A stretch of DNA of 64,000 nt from an uncultured Pelagibacteraceae bacterium (GCA_902521675.1 CABYSP010000001.1:48048-112047); one strand, 5' to 3'; shown: positions 8,836-18,444, numbered from the stretch's first letter. Made by a program: numbers and translations. The notes: generated by a model from the letters alone, not told the origin.

Positions 8836-10541
8836 TGGCTAAAATTTCTAGAGCAGCTTATGCAGATATGTATGGGCCCACAACAGGAGATAAAGTAAGG
8901 CTTGCAGATACTGAACTATTTATTGAGGTTGAAAACGATCTAACCACTTATGGTGAAGAAGTAAAATTTGGTGGTGGAAAAGTAATAAGAGATGGGATGG
9001 GCCAATCTCAAATCAGTAGAGAAAAAGGAGCTGCTGATACAGTTATTACCAATGCTTTAATAGTTGATGTAAATGGTATTTATAAAGCTGATGTAGGTTT
9101 AAAAGATGGAAAAATATTTGAAATTGGTAAAGCTGGTAATCCAGATACTCAATCTAAAGTAAATATTATTATTGGTCCAGGAACAGAGATAATTGCTGGT
9201 GAAGGAAAAATTTTAACCGCAGGAGGTTTTGACAGTCATATTCATTATATATGCCCTCAACAAATTGACGATGCTCTACACTCAGGTGTTACAACTATGC
9301 TTGGAGGAGGTACTGGACCAGCCCATGGAACACTTGCAACAACGTGTACACCCGGACCATGGCACATACAAAGAATGATTCAATGTGCTGATGGTTTTTC
9401 TATGAATTTAGCTTTTGCTGGCAAAGGAAATTCTTCATTACCAGAAGGTCTTGAAGAACAAATTTTAGCAGGAGCTTCAGCTTTAAAATTACATGAGGAT
9501 TGGGGAACCACCCCTGGAGCAATTGATAATTGTTTAAATATTGCTGACAAAAACGATGTACAAGTAATGATTCACACAGACACTTTAAATGAAAGTGGGT
9601 TTGTAGAAAATACTATCAAAGCAATTAATAAAAGAACTATTCATGCTTTTCATACAGAAGGTGCCGGTGGTGGACATGCACCAGATATAATTAAAGTTTG
9701 TGGAGAAGAGTATGTTATTCCTTCCTCAACAAATCCAACCAGACCATATACAGTTAATACAATAGAAGAACATTTAGATATGCTAATGGTGTGTCACCAT
9801 CTCGATAAATCTATTCCAGAGGATGTTGCATTTGCTGAAAGTAGAATAAGAAGAGAAACAATAGCAGCAGAAGATATTCTTCATGACATGGGAGCCTTTT
9901 CAATTATTGCTTCAGATAGTCAGGCAATGGGTAGAGTTGGAGAAGTTATAATTAGAACTTGGCAAACTGCACACAAAATGAAAGTTCAAAGAGGTAGTTT
10001 ACCTGAGGAAAAAGGAGACAATGATAACTTTAGAGTTAAAAGATATTTAGCAAAATATACAATTAATCCTGCAATTGCTCATGGGATTTCAAAACATATT
10101 GGTAGTATTGAAAAAAATAAACGTGCAGATTTAGTTTTATGGGACCCAGCATTTTTTGGTGCCAAACCAGAGATGATATTAATAGGCGGAAGTATAGCTT
10201 GTGCTCAAATGGGAGACCCGAATGCATCAATTCCAACCCCTCAACCAGTATACACTAGACCAATGTTTTCATCATTTGGAACTTCTTTAGAAAAATCTTC
10301 AGTAATTTTTACAAGCAAATTAGCTATTGAAAAGAATTCATTAAAAGATGCAAATATTAGAAAAGATTTATTACCTGTAGAAAACACAAGGGCCATTTCT
10401 AAAAAAGATATGATTTTAAATAATAAGTGTCCGAAAATTGAGGTTAATCCTGAAACTTACGAGGTAAAAGCTGATGGTGAAATAATTACCTGTGAACCTG
10501 CTAAAGAACTTCCTTTGGCACAAAGATATTTTATGTTTTAG
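8835..10541 (+). CDS. ureC: Urease subunit alpha (catalytic)
   Basis: A 568-residue protein of full length. All active-site residues are present, shifted by one from the Klebsiella numbering. The nickel ligands are His135 and His137 (GGFDSHIHY), carbamylated Lys218 ([10 protein letters not shown]), His247, His273 and Asp361. The flap is Cys320-His321 (MVCHHLD). It should therefore be an active Ni enzyme that splits urea. It is translationally coupled to ureB and followed 3 bases later by ureE. No urea transporter or nickel transporter gene is visible in this window. Confidence 0.98.
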   Translation: MAKISRAAYADMYGPTTGDKVRLADTELFIEVENDLTTYGEEVKFGGGKVIRDGMGQSQISREKGAADTVITNALIVDVNGIYKADVGLKDGKIFEIGKAGNPDTQSKVNIIIGPGTEIIAGEGKILTAGGFDSHIHYICPQQIDDALHSGVTTMLGGGTGPAHGTLATTCTPGPWHIQRMIQCADGFSMNLAFAGKGNSSLPEGLEEQILAGASALKLHEDWGTTPGAIDNCLNIADKNDVQVMIHTDTLNESGFVENTIKAINKRTIHAFHTEGAGGGHAPDIIKVCGEEYVIPSSTNPTRPYTVNTIEEHLDMLMVCHHLDKSIPEDVAFAESRIRRETIAAEDILHDMGAFSIIASDSQAMGRVGEVIIRTWQTAHKMKVQRGSLPEEKGDNDNFRVKRYLAKYTINPAIAHGISKHIGSIEKNKRADLVLWDPAFFGAKPEMILIGGSIACAQMGDPNASIPTPQPVYTRPMFSSFGTSLEKSSVIFTSKLAIEKNSLKDANIRKDLLPVENTRAISKKDMILNNKCPKIEVNPETYEVKADGEIITCEPAKELPLAQRYFMF

Positions 10542-10544
10542 CTT

Positions 10545-10988
10545 ATGGATAATTGTTTTTTAATAGTTAATAAAATTGCCAAAAATAAAGCAAAAGATCA
10601 CATATCTTTATCTTATGATGAGAGATTTTTAAGAAGAAAAAAACTTGTTTCAGATAATGGTTTTGAATTTTTAGTGAATTTACCAGAGACAAAATCTCTG
10701 TCAGAAAATCAAGCGTTTCGACTTCAAAGTGGAAATTTGATTTTAATAAAAAACAAAAAAGAAAGTTTATTAGAAATAAAAGGAAAAAATTTAATGCAAT
10801 TAATTTGGCATATTGGAAATAGGCATATGCCATGTCAAATTGAAAAAGATAGAATTTTTATACAGCATGATGAAGTAATAAAAAAAATGATATTAAAACT
10901 GGGTGGAAAGGTTAAGAAAGTTTTAAAAACATTTAAACCTGAGGGAGGAGCATATGGAATTGGTAGAACCCATAGCCATAAACACTAA
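10545..10988 (+). CDS. ureE: Urease accessory protein UreE (nickel metallochaperone)
   Basis: A 147-residue protein with the UreE N-terminal domain (YDERFLRRKKLV, GFEFLVNLPE) and the C-terminal metallochaperone domain with GNRHMPCQIE near residue 90, whose His is the conserved dimer-interface nickel ligand. It ends in a short His-containing tail, GRTHSHKH, rather than a long poly-His tract. UreE supplies Ni2+ to UreG. It lies between ureC and ureF. Confidence 0.94.
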   Translation: MDNCFLIVNKIAKNKAKDHISLSYDERFLRRKKLVSDNGFEFLVNLPETKSLSENQAFRLQSGNLILIKNKKESLLEIKGKNLMQLIWHIGNRHMPCQIEKDRIFIQHDEVIKKMILKLGGKVKKVLKTFKPEGGAYGIGRTHSHKH

Positions 10989-11007
10989 AATAAAAAATAA
11001 AAAAGAT

Positions 11008-11634
11008 ATGAAAGAATCGTTACAAATTCTTCAAACTTGGTTTTCACCATCATTTCCTGTTGGAAGTTTTTCATATTCTCATGGTTTAGAGGCAATGATT
11101 AATGATAATTTTATTAAGTCAAAAGAGGATATTCTGGATTATTTAAAATGTATCTTAAAATATGGAACAGGTAAAAATGATATAATTTTAATGAAACATA
11201 CTTATCAAGGAGAAGAGTTAAATGAACTGGCCTTATCTCTTTGTCCATCTAAAGAAAGAAAAATTGAGTCTGTTGAAATGGGTAATGCTTTTAGAAAAGT
11301 GTTAGCTGATAGTTGGGATTTTAATATTAGAGAAAACACTGCTTATCCAATCGCAGTTGCTAGAGCAGCTAAACATTTTGATATACCGCTAAACTTAACA
11401 ATAGTATCTTATCTACAATCCTTTGTATCAAATCTAATAAATGTTTGCATTAAACATATACCAATTGGGCAAAAAATTGGACAGGACTGTATAATTAAAA
11501 CTTACGAATTAATAAGAGAAATAGAAAAAGAAAGTCAAAATTTAAATTTAGAAGACTTAGGTGGAATTTGTTTTAATAGTGATATCTACAGTATCAAGCA
11601 TGAAAATTTGAAAACGCGAATTTATAAGACATGA
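11008..11634 (+). CDS. ureF: Urease accessory protein UreF
   Basis: With the start at 11008 the protein has 208 residues and opens [21 protein letters not shown], matching the typical UreF start. An upstream ATG at 10954 would add 18 residues encoded inside ureE and looks like read-in. The SYSHGLEAM and [11 protein letters not shown] motifs are typical. UreF binds UreD on apo-urease and gates GTP hydrolysis by UreG. It overlaps ureG by 4 bases. Confidence 0.92.
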   Translation: MKESLQILQTWFSPSFPVGSFSYSHGLEAMINDNFIKSKEDILDYLKCILKYGTGKNDIILMKHTYQGEELNELALSLCPSKERKIESVEMGNAFRKVLADSWDFNIRENTAYPIAVARAAKHFDIPLNLTIVSYLQSFVSNLINVCIKHIPIGQKIGQDCIIKTYELIREIEKESQNLNLEDLGGICFNSDIYSIKHENLKTRIYKT

Positions 11635-12242
11635 AAAATATAAATGGACCATTAAAAGTTGGAATAGGTGGACCCGTTGGTGCAGGGAAGACAAGCTTAA
11701 CAGCTGAATTGTGTAAATTTTTATCAAAGAAAATTTCTATGGCTGTAATATCAAACGATATTTACACAAAAGAGGATGCAGAATTTTTAATGAAAGTCCA
11801 AGCTTTACCTCTTGAGAGAATTAAAGGAGTTGAAACAGGAGGATGTCCACATACAGCAATACGTGAAGATGCTTCAATTAATATGCTTGCTGTAGAAAAT
11901 ATGAAAAAAAAATTTCCTGATCTTGATTTGATTTTAATCGAGTCTGGTGGAGACAATTTAGCAGCAACTTTTAGTCCTGAATTAGTTGATCTATCTATTT
12001 ATGTTATTGACGTTGGTATGGGTGGAGATATCCCTAGAAAAGGTGGCCCTGCCATTCAAAAATCAGACTTGTTAATTATTAACAAGACAGATTTAGCTCC
12101 TCATGTAGAAGTTAATCTGGAAACCATGACAGAAGACGTAAAAAAGGCCCGAAATGGCTTACCCTATGTTTTTTGTCAGATGAAAAAGCAAATTGGTGTT
12201 GAAGATGTTGCAAAATTTTTATATTCATCAGGTGGTCTATAA
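11631..12242 (+). CDS. ureG: Urease accessory GTPase UreG
   Basis: A 203-residue SIMIBI-class GTPase. It has the P-loop [11 protein letters not shown] near residue 13, the [15 protein letters not shown] segment with the Cys-Pro-His nickel site, [13 protein letters not shown], and NKTDLAPHV for guanine recognition. UreG carries Ni2+ and couples GTP hydrolysis to activation of urease. It is the last recognised ure gene. The next gene, a lyase-like protein, starts 27 bases downstream on the same strand. Confidence 0.97.
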   Translation: MKNINGPLKVGIGGPVGAGKTSLTAELCKFLSKKISMAVISNDIYTKEDAEFLMKVQALPLERIKGVETGGCPHTAIREDASINMLAVENMKKKFPDLDLILIESGGDNLAATFSPELVDLSIYVIDVGMGGDIPRKGGPAIQKSDLLIINKTDLAPHVEVNLETMTEDVKKARNGLPYVFCQMKKQIGVEDVAKFLYSSGGL

Positions 12243-12269
12243 CAAATTTATATATAACAAAGTGTTTTT

Positions 12270-13181
12270 ATGAAAAAAATATTCTTATTAATACTTGGAT
12301 TATTACTTTGTACTAATTCTTTTGCTAAAACTAAATTTTCTGAAGTAAAAAAAGCTTTAAAAGAGGATGGATACGGAAAAGCTATTCCAGAAAAATTTCA
12401 TCACTTGAATTCACCTAAAGCCATTAATCCAGTATCTGTAAGTGATTTTTCAATAATTGGAGATAAGTCAATTAGATTTGAGTCAAATGATGGTGAATGT
12501 TGGAAAGAACCTAAATGGAATGATTGTACAAATGATCGAGAGAGAACAGAATTATATTATAAGAAAAAACCTTGGAAAAAAGAACGATGGTATAGATTTT
12601 ATATTCATCTACCTGAAGATTATAATTCAATTGCACCTGCAAAAATGTCTCTAATACAATGGAAAAGGCATAAGCCTTCAAAAGTTTTAGTAATGTTTCA
12701 GCATATGCATGGCGGATTAACTTTTAATAGAAATGGAGATTCGTTTAAGGACTCTTATGTTGTTTTAAAACGTAACGAAGAATTACTTGGAAATTGGACA
12801 GAGATTATTTTTAGTACAAATTGGCATCCTGATCCTGAAAAAGGTTTCATGAAAGTTTGGATAGATGGAAAACTAAAAGTAGATTTTAAAGGTGTATCAA
12901 ATACTAAAAAAGGAAAAGAATTGAGTTTAAGATATGGATTATACTCTTCATCAATGTCTAGATATAAAAGAGTTTTTGAAACGGAAACTATGCCGCAAAG
13001 AGTTATTTTTTTTGATGGAGTCAAAGAAGAAAAAAGTTGTGAAAAATTAATTGATGAAACTAATTGTCAAAGTTTGAAATCTCAAACAATTAATGAATAT
13101 GAATTTTTTATGTATGGAAAATACGATAAAAAATTGTACCCAAATTCAATAATGAAGTTTTCGAGTAACTTTTTAAAATAG
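12270..13181 (+). CDS. Secreted polysaccharide-lyase-like protein, copy 3
   Basis: A 303-residue protein with signal peptide MKKIFLLILGLLLCTNSFA. It shares GDKSIRFESNDGE, NDRERTELYY (near residue 90), YRFYIHLPEDYNS and GNWTEIIF...VWIDGKLK with the copies at 4191 and 6078, most closely with copy 1. It contains extra cysteines around residues 71 and 80. The jelly-roll lyase fold is inferred from these blocks. No Shine-Dalgarno is evident. It sits directly after ureG and converges with umuC, so the urease operon is bracketed by members of one family. Confidence 0.7.
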   Translation: MKKIFLLILGLLLCTNSFAKTKFSEVKKALKEDGYGKAIPEKFHHLNSPKAINPVSVSDFSIIGDKSIRFESNDGECWKEPKWNDCTNDRERTELYYKKKPWKKERWYRFYIHLPEDYNSIAPAKMSLIQWKRHKPSKVLVMFQHMHGGLTFNRNGDSFKDSYVVLKRNEELLGNWTEIIFSTNWHPDPEKGFMKVWIDGKLKVDFKGVSNTKKGKELSLRYGLYSSSMSRYKRVFETETMPQRVIFFDGVKEEKSCEKLIDETNCQSLKSQTINEYEFFMYGKYDKKLYPNSIMKFSSNFLK

Positions 13182-13193
13182 TATTTAAAAAAG

Positions 13194-14471
13194 CTAAGCT
13201 CTAATCGTTGGTAAACAATAAAAATCAGCGGTATCAATTTTAGAAGAATACTGCCTTCTCATGTTCCATTTTTTATGAACCCCGGCACTTGCAACACTTA
13301 AAGTAGATCTTCCATATCGGTGATTAGTATTATCAATTGATCGCATTAAACTATTTATTTTTTCATCTTTTTCAGAAGTAAATAAATTTGTTTTATCACT
13401 AGCATTCGATAATCCTGTCAGCATTACACCTGCTTTTTGATAACGATAACCATTTTTAAAAATACTTTCCAATATTGAAACTGCTGTTTTAACTGTTTCA
13501 ATACTGTTGTTTGTTGCAATAGGAAAATCAACTGTCTTTGCATTTGAATAATAACCAAAGTTTCTTTGGAAAGGGCTAGTTCTAACAAACACTGTGATTG
13601 CTTTTGCAACCAAAGATTCTGATCTAATTTTTTCAGAGGCATTTAGACAATAATTTGCAACTGCTTCTTTTAATTCTTGGAACGTTTCAATTCTTTTTCC
13701 AAATGATCTTGAAACTACACAGCTCTTTCTTTTAGTAGTAGTTGTCTCTAAACCTATACAAGAAACTCCTCTGAGTTCCATTGCAGTTCTTGAACTTAGA
13801 ACATTAGAAGACTTTTTGATCCAGGTATTAGATTTATTTTTTAATTGTTTAGCATTGTAAATTCCATGCTTTTGATAAAACTTAGTTAATTGTCTTCCAA
13901 CACCCCAGACATCATTAATTTCAACTTTTTCTAAAACAGGATCTAAATTTTCTATTCCAATTAAGCTTGTAACTCCTGATTGTTTTTTCTTTGCAATATG
14001 ATTTGCAACTTTACTTAAAGTTTTTGTGTTTGCTATTCCAATACTGGTTGGAATACCAGTCCACTGTAGGACTGTCTCTCTAATTTCTTTTCCAACTTTT
14101 TCTACTTCACTATCAGGAAAGTTTGATAAATCTAAGAACGCTTCATCAATAGAATAAACTTCTATTTCTGAATTAAATCTTTTAAGGGTTCGCATCACTC
14201 TTCTAGATAAATCTCCATATAAAGAATAATTAGATGAGAAAACTTCAACTTTATTTTTAAGAATAATATCTTTTGCTTTAAAGTAAGGTTCTCCCATTTT
14301 AATACCTAAAGCTTTTGCTTCATTCGATCTTGAGATGATACAGCCATCATTATTAGATAAAACGACAACAGGTTTTCTTCTTATTTTTGGATTAAATAAT
14401 CTTTCACATGAGACATAAAAAGAATTACAATCAATTAATGCTATTTTTTTAGTACGTTGAATGGATGACAT
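13194..14471 (-). CDS. umuC: DNA polymerase V catalytic subunit UmuC (Y family)
   Basis: About 425 residues, the usual UmuC length. Near the N-terminus [19 protein letters not shown] carries the first catalytic Asp and the steric-gate region, and [11 protein letters not shown] near residue 100 holds the catalytic Asp-Glu pair. Little-finger and C-terminal UmuC parts follow. It performs error-prone translesion synthesis with UmuD'. The start chosen is the Met at 14471; a Met nine bases upstream at 14480 is also possible. Both overlap the end of umuD in another frame, typical of umuDC translational coupling. Confidence 0.94.
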   Translation of the reverse strand: MSSIQRTKKIALIDCNSFYVSCERLFNPKIRRKPVVVLSNNDGCIISRSNEAKALGIKMGEPYFKAKDIILKNKVEVFSSNYSLYGDLSRRVMRTLKRFNSEIEVYSIDEAFLDLSNFPDSEVEKVGKEIRETVLQWTGIPTSIGIANTKTLSKVANHIAKKKQSGVTSLIGIENLDPVLEKVEINDVWGVGRQLTKFYQKHGIYNAKQLKNKSNTWIKKSSNVLSSRTAMELRGVSCIGLETTTTKRKSCVVSRSFGKRIETFQELKEAVANYCLNASEKIRSESLVAKAITVFVRTSPFQRNFGYYSNAKTVDFPIATNNSIETVKTAVSILESIFKNGYRYQKAGVMLTGLSNASDKTNLFTSEKDEKINSLMRSIDNTNHRYGRSTLSVASAGVHKKWNMRRQYSSKIDTADFYCLPTIRA

Positions 14472-14844
14472 AAGTAACAACCCCCCAAATAAAAATATCT
14501 TGTTCTTCGTTAATTAAAATTCTGTCAGAAAATTCTTTAGATCCAGAAGTTAAAAATTTTTTATCTCTTTCTTGAACCAAAGTTTTAACTACAAGTTCAT
14601 CATGAACATTAGCAATCACAGTTGAAAAGTTTTTTGGTTTTAAACTTTTATCCACCACCAATAAGTCACCATCATTAATTCCAACATCGACCATGGATTT
14701 ACCTTGAACTCTGATGATGAAAGTTGCTGGAACATTTCTTATTAAATGCATGTTCAGATCAATATCCTCTTCGATATAATCAGTAGCAGGGGAAGGAAAG
14801 CCAGCGCCTGCTTTATGTAGATAATAAGGGATTGTTAGTTTCAT
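14449..14844 (-). CDS. umuD: UmuD, self-cleaving Pol V accessory subunit
   Basis: A 131-residue protein from the start at 14844. The cleavage site is in [10 protein letters not shown] (after Gly15), the nucleophile Ser50 is in GKSMVDVGI, and Lys87 is in ELVVKTL. Their spacing of 37 residues equals that of E. coli Ser60/Lys97. RecA filaments trigger removal of the N-terminal arm, and UmuD' then joins UmuC. An upstream Met at 14874 is rejected because a -10 box (14863-14868) and an SOS box (14845-14859) lie between the two. The N-terminal arm is therefore ~10 residues shorter than in E. coli. Confidence 0.93.
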   Translation of the reverse strand: MKLTIPYYLHKAGAGFPSPATDYIEEDIDLNMHLIRNVPATFIIRVQGKSMVDVGINDGDLLVVDKSLKPKNFSTVIANVHDELVVKTLVQERDKKFLTSGSKEFSDRILINEEQDIFIWGVVTYVIHSTY

Positions 14845-14859
14845 GTTCTTGTTTTGTTC
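14845..14859 (-). promoter_or_regulatory. SOS (LexA-type) box of umuDC
   Basis: The plus strand reads GTTC, seven bases, GTTC (minus strand GAAC-N7-GAAC), an exact match to the alphaproteobacterial LexA recognition sequence. It ends one base before the umuD start codon and covers the predicted transcription start, so a bound repressor would block initiation. No lexA gene is in the window. Confidence 0.75.
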
Positions 14860-14862
14860 TAA

Positions 14863-14891
14863 TTTATAGACCATTTATACAATACACTCAA
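14863..14891 (-). promoter_or_regulatory. umuDC promoter (-35/-10)
   Basis: On the minus strand TTGAGT (14891-14886) is followed by exactly 17 bases and TATAAA (14868-14863). Transcription would begin near 14856, giving a leader of about 12 bases. An inverted repeat ATACAA-N13-TTGTAT (14877-14901) overlaps the -35 region and may be chance or a second operator. Confidence 0.65.
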
Positions 14892-15028
14892 GAGGTTGTA
14901 TTTTGAGTCCGTAATTGAATCAAAAGTGAATCAAAACGTGAACATCGAAACTACATTTTGTGTGCTTGTGGATAACTCCAACCAAGGATAGTTTAAAATT
15001 CTAATTTAATTATAAAAGGAGAAAAATA

Positions 15029-15379
15029 ATGAGTTCAATTGAAGTCAAAACTTTTGACAATCCAGACGAAAGTAACACGAATTTTAAAAATGCCAAAATA
15101 GATATTGTGAAAGTAGGAGATCAAAGAGTTATGAGATTAGTTTTACAACCAGGTTGGAAATGGTCACAAGACATTAAGCCAACAGTTGGCACAGATAGCT
15201 GCAAAGCAAAACATCTTGGCGTAATTGTTTCAGGGGCAGTTTGCGCAAAACATGATGATGGAACTGAATTAACTTATAAAGCTGGTGATGCATATTCAAT
15301 TGAACCAGGTCATGATGGTTGGGTAGTAGGCGATAAACCTGCGGTAGTTTATGAGTTTCATGGAAAATGGGGAGAATAG
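15029..15379 (+). CDS. Cupin-domain protein
   Basis: A 116-residue single-domain cupin. MRLVLQPGWKWSQDIKP and a Cys-Lys-His stretch (CKAKHLGVIVSG) lie in the first half, and YKAGDAYSIEPGHDGWVVGD forms the second motif. The strong ribosome site AAAAGGAG precedes the ATG by 7 bases. Histidines at the usual cupin metal positions are only partly present. Small cupins of this type occur beside stress or detoxification genes, as here with VOC and GFA proteins just downstream. The ligand is unknown. Confidence 0.75.
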   Translation: MSSIEVKTFDNPDESNTNFKNAKIDIVKVGDQRVMRLVLQPGWKWSQDIKPTVGTDSCKAKHLGVIVSGAVCAKHDDGTELTYKAGDAYSIEPGHDGWVVGDKPAVVYEFHGKWGE

Positions 15380-15395
15380 TAAAAAAATATAAATC

Positions 15396-15779
15396 ATGAA
15401 TATTTTAGATTTTGTAATGGTGGGGTCTAATGACTATGAAAAGTCTAGTGAGTTTTATGATGTTATACTTGAACCATTAAAATTAAAAAAAACTTTAAAG
15501 ACTGAAAAATATATTGGTTATTCTCATTTAGGTGAACCAGAAAAAATAATTTTTTATATTACAAACCCAGTAAATGGTAAACCAGCAACTTTTGGCAATG
15601 GAACACAAATTACTTTATTAGCAGACTCTAAAGAAGCGGTTGAAAAATTTTATGAAATTGCAATTTCTAAGGGTGCAGTTGATGAAGGAGGCCCAGGGGT
15701 CAGAAAAGATGGAAATTATTACGCTTATATTCGTGACTTAGATGGAAATAAGATTGCAGCTAAAAGTGTTTTAAAATAA
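15396..15779 (+). CDS. VOC-family (glyoxalase/bleomycin-resistance-like) protein
   Basis: A 127-residue protein with two beta-alpha-beta-beta-beta repeats. It starts MNILDFVMVGSNDYEKSSEFYD and ends with YYAYIRDLDGNKIAA, the typical second half of the vicinal-oxygen-chelate fold. The YDVILEPLKLKK segment is characteristic of a large uncharacterised VOC subfamily in proteobacteria. It lies 16 bases after the cupin gene and 12 before the GFA gene. The substrate is unknown. Confidence 0.82.
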   Translation: MNILDFVMVGSNDYEKSSEFYDVILEPLKLKKTLKTEKYIGYSHLGEPEKIIFYITNPVNGKPATFGNGTQITLLADSKEAVEKFYEIAISKGAVDEGGPGVRKDGNYYAYIRDLDGNKIAAKSVLK

Positions 15780-15791
15780 AAAAGGAGATAT

Positions 15792-16157
15792 ATGAAATTA
15801 AATTGTCATTGTGGAGCTGTAGAAGCAGAAATTAATGCTACAGTTGATGAATTAGCAAAAATTGTAAGATGCAACTGTTCTATTTGTAAAAGAAAAAATG
15901 CAACAATGGGAATGGTTAAAAACGAAGATTTTAAAGTTACTAAAGGACAAGATAAATTAAAACTTTATCAGTACCACACTAAAGTTGCTAACCATTACTT
16001 TTGTGCTGAATGTGGAATTTACACTCATCACAATCCAAGAAGCGCACCTGCTATGACTGGTTTTAATATGGGATGTGTAGATGAAGTTAAAGTAGAAGAT
16101 TTAAAAGAAGTAGCAAACTTCGATGGTTTAAACCATCCGATGGATCAAGAAAAATAA
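15792..16157 (+). CDS. GFA-type zinc protein (glutathione-dependent formaldehyde-activating family)
   Basis: A 121-residue protein with the cysteine pattern of the GFA/CENP-V family: NCHCGAVEAEI at the start, CNCSICKRKNA near residue 33, and FCAECGIYTHH near residue 78. These ligate two zinc ions. Some members were linked to S-hydroxymethylglutathione formation from formaldehyde, but many have unknown substrates. AAAAGGAGATAT before the ATG is a strong ribosome site. Together with the upstream cupin and VOC genes it forms a small detoxification-type operon. Confidence 0.88.
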   Translation: MKLNCHCGAVEAEINATVDELAKIVRCNCSICKRKNATMGMVKNEDFKVTKGQDKLKLYQYHTKVANHYFCAECGIYTHHNPRSAPAMTGFNMGCVDEVKVEDLKEVANFDGLNHPMDQEK

Positions 16158-16164
16158 AAGTCTA

Positions 16165-17094
16165 ATGAAATTATCTGAAGAGTGTTTTAAGAAAGTTAAA
16201 AAAGATTGTTTTAAATTTATTAAATCACAAGAAACTTCAACTGAAAAGTTTGGTAATAAACAGGGGATGATCAAAAATTATTTAATCCCAATATGTTTTT
16301 GGATTGCAAAAAAAGCAGATAACAAAAAACCTTACTTTGTTGGATTAGCTGGTGGTCAAGGAACAGGCAAAACAACAATAAGTTCAATACTAAAGATAAT
16401 TTTTGAAAAGTATTTTAAATTAAAAGTATTTAAGATTTCTATTGATGATTTTTATAAAACTAGAAAAGAAAGAATTGCTTTATCAAAAAAAGTACATCCA
16501 ATGTTACTTACTAGAGGTGTTCCTGGAACACATGATATTAATATAATGTTAGATTTCTTTAAGAAATCTAAAGCGAAAAAATTTAAAAATATGAAATTAC
16601 CAAATTTTAATAAGGCAATTGATGACAGATTTCCTAAAAAGAAATGGAACACAATTAATAAAAGACCAGATGTAATTATTTTTGAAGGATGGTGTGTTGG
16701 GGCAAGAGCAGAAACTAATAAGACATTAAAAAAATCTATTAATTCTATGGAAAAAGCTAATGATGATAAATTAGTTTGGAGAAAATACGTAAATCAACAA
16801 CTAAAAACTAAGTATAAAAAGTTATATTCGCAGTTAAATTGCATGATTTACTTAAAAGCAAAAAACTTTAGTTTATTACAAAAATGGAGATTAAAGCAGG
16901 AACATAAACTATGGTTAAAAACAAAGAAAAAAGGTGGTCACAAAATAATGAGTAAAGGGGACGTAATTAATTTTATGCAAACATACCAAAGAATTACTCA
17001 AAATATGTTTAAACATATGCCTAAATATGCATCTATAATTTTAAATTTAAATAGTAACCATCAAATTAAAACTGCTGTATACAAATCGAAATGA
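16165..17094 (+). CDS. D-glycerate 3-kinase-like P-loop kinase
   Basis: A 309-residue protein with P-loop GLAGGQGTGKTTI near residue 68, the substrate-loop ISIDDFYKTRKER near residue 92, RGVPGTHDI near residue 117, and the Walker-B-like IIFEGWCVGAR near residue 170. This is the layout of the GLYK-type glycerate kinases, related to phosphoribulokinase/uridine kinase. It would make 3-phosphoglycerate from glycerate, a route into serine and glycine. It overlaps tolC by 4 bases. A uridine-kinase activity is less likely given the GVPGTHD motif. Confidence 0.8.
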   Translation: MKLSEECFKKVKKDCFKFIKSQETSTEKFGNKQGMIKNYLIPICFWIAKKADNKKPYFVGLAGGQGTGKTTISSILKIIFEKYFKLKVFKISIDDFYKTRKERIALSKKVHPMLLTRGVPGTHDINIMLDFFKKSKAKKFKNMKLPNFNKAIDDRFPKKKWNTINKRPDVIIFEGWCVGARAETNKTLKKSINSMEKANDDKLVWRKYVNQQLKTKYKKLYSQLNCMIYLKAKNFSLLQKWRLKQEHKLWLKTKKKGGHKIMSKGDVINFMQTYQRITQNMFKHMPKYASIILNLNSNHQIKTAVYKSK

Positions 17095-18383
17095 AAAAAA
17101 TTTTTATAATAGTTATTGCATCAATATTATATTTTAGTAACGCTTTTGCAGTTACTCTTCTAGATGCATTAAATCAAACCTATAAAAATAATATTCAATT
17201 AAACGCTGAAAGAGAAAATATTAAAGTTTCAGAGGAAGATGTAAATATTTCTAAAGCAGACTATAAACCTTCATTGACATTAAGTGGGTCTAAAAGTTTT
17301 GAAGATACTAATAAATTGACAAATCAAAGTGGAGGAGATGCGAGTGTCAGTGATGTAGATCCATTCACCACTTCTATTAAATTGGAACAAACATTGTTAG
17401 ATTTTGGTAGGGATCTTACGCTTCAAAAAAATATTACTGCTTTAGATTTAGCAAAAGCTCAGTTAGTTAAAAAAGAACAAAATATTTTTCATAAAGCAAT
17501 TGATGCATTCACAAGTTTAATTTTAGCTAGAGAAACTCTTGATATTAACGCAAAAAATTTAAATCTTTTAATCAGACAAGTTGAAAATGATCAAATTAGA
17601 AGAGACAGAGGTCAAATTACAAACACCGACTTAGCACAATCCGAGTCGTCGCTTGCGGGAGCGCAAGCTCAATTTGCAAAATCAAAAAGTGATCTGTTAA
17701 TCAGCAAACTTAATTATGAAAATATTATTGGAAAAATAAGCGATCCGAACCAATTACAGAAAAATTCAACAGCAATAGTCAGTATTCCAAAATCTTTGGA
17801 TGAAGCGATTAATCTTTCAAAACAAAACAACCCAGATATTCAAATAGCAAAATTCGATTTAGCAAAAGCTGAAAAAGAATTGGCAATTTCAGAGTCAGAT
17901 TTAAAACCAACTGCTTCTTTGTCTTTAGAGAGATCTTATACTGATGATCTTAGTTCTACTTATGCTGAAAGGGAAAAGGATATATTAAAAGCAACAGTTA
18001 ATTGGCCTTTTTATTCAGGTGGAAAAAAAAGATCAACTATTAATAAAAATTCAAATTTAACTACTAGAAAAAGATTATTATTAGATGACGCTGTCAGAAC
18101 AAACGAAACGAATGTAGCTAGTGCATGGTCTAGTCTAGAGTCCTCTGAAAGTTTTCTAAATTCAGTAAGAGTTCAAGTAAATGCAGCTGAAATAGCTAAT
18201 GAAGGAATTGCAGCAGAATATGAAAGAGGTTCAAGAACTACTTTAGATGTTATTCAATCAAATGCTTTATTATTGTCTGCTCAAATTTCTTTAGCAAACT
18301 CTGAGAAAAATTATCTTATGGCTCAATACAATCTGCTTAAAGCAGTAGGTTTACTCAATAGCCAATATCTAAAACTTAAGTAA
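17091..18383 (+). CDS. tolC: TolC-family outer membrane efflux protein
   Basis: A 430-residue protein with signal peptide ending NAFA and two internal outer-membrane-efflux repeats. The first has IDAFTSLILARETL and GQITNTDLAQSESSLAGAQAQF, and the second has EYERGSRTTLDVIQSNALLLSAQISLANSEKNYLMAQYNLLKAVG. TolC trimers form the channel for type I secretion and RND or ABC efflux. No inner-membrane partner is in the window. The 107-base gap downstream contains the recA promoter. Confidence 0.93.
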   Translation: MKKIFIIVIASILYFSNAFAVTLLDALNQTYKNNIQLNAERENIKVSEEDVNISKADYKPSLTLSGSKSFEDTNKLTNQSGGDASVSDVDPFTTSIKLEQTLLDFGRDLTLQKNITALDLAKAQLVKKEQNIFHKAIDAFTSLILARETLDINAKNLNLLIRQVENDQIRRDRGQITNTDLAQSESSLAGAQAQFAKSKSDLLISKLNYENIIGKISDPNQLQKNSTAIVSIPKSLDEAINLSKQNNPDIQIAKFDLAKAEKELAISESDLKPTASLSLERSYTDDLSSTYAEREKDILKATVNWPFYSGGKKRSTINKNSNLTTRKRLLLDDAVRTNETNVASAWSSLESSESFLNSVRVQVNAAEIANEGIAAEYERGSRTTLDVIQSNALLLSAQISLANSEKNYLMAQYNLLKAVGLLNSQYLKLK

Positions 18384-18416
18384 ATATTTGATTTTTTGGG
18401 GTAGAAAATAAATATA

Positions 18417-18444
18417 TTGCTAATGAGAACAAAATGTGTACATT
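18417..18444 (+). promoter_or_regulatory. recA promoter with SOS-like box
   Basis: TTGCTA (18417-18422), a 16-base spacer and TACATT (18439-18444) make a plausible sigma-70-type promoter. Overlapping the spacer and the -10 is GAAC-N7-GTAC (18427-18441), one mismatch from the GAAC-N7-GAAC box found exactly in front of umuD. A bound LexA would occlude this promoter. Confidence 0.5.

Noticed and set aside
10954..11007. Upstream ATG at 10954 as the ureF start
   Set aside because: It lies inside ureE and adds residues unlike any UreF; 11008 gives the usual N-terminus.
14845..14874. Upstream ATG at 14874 as the umuD start
   Set aside because: A -10 box and an exact SOS box lie between it and the ATG at 14844, and the Ser-Lys spacing and cleavage site are complete without it.
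14877..14901. Inverted repeat ATACAA-N13-TTGTAT as a terminator
   Set aside because: The loop is too long and there is no T run; it overlaps a promoter -35 and may be chance.
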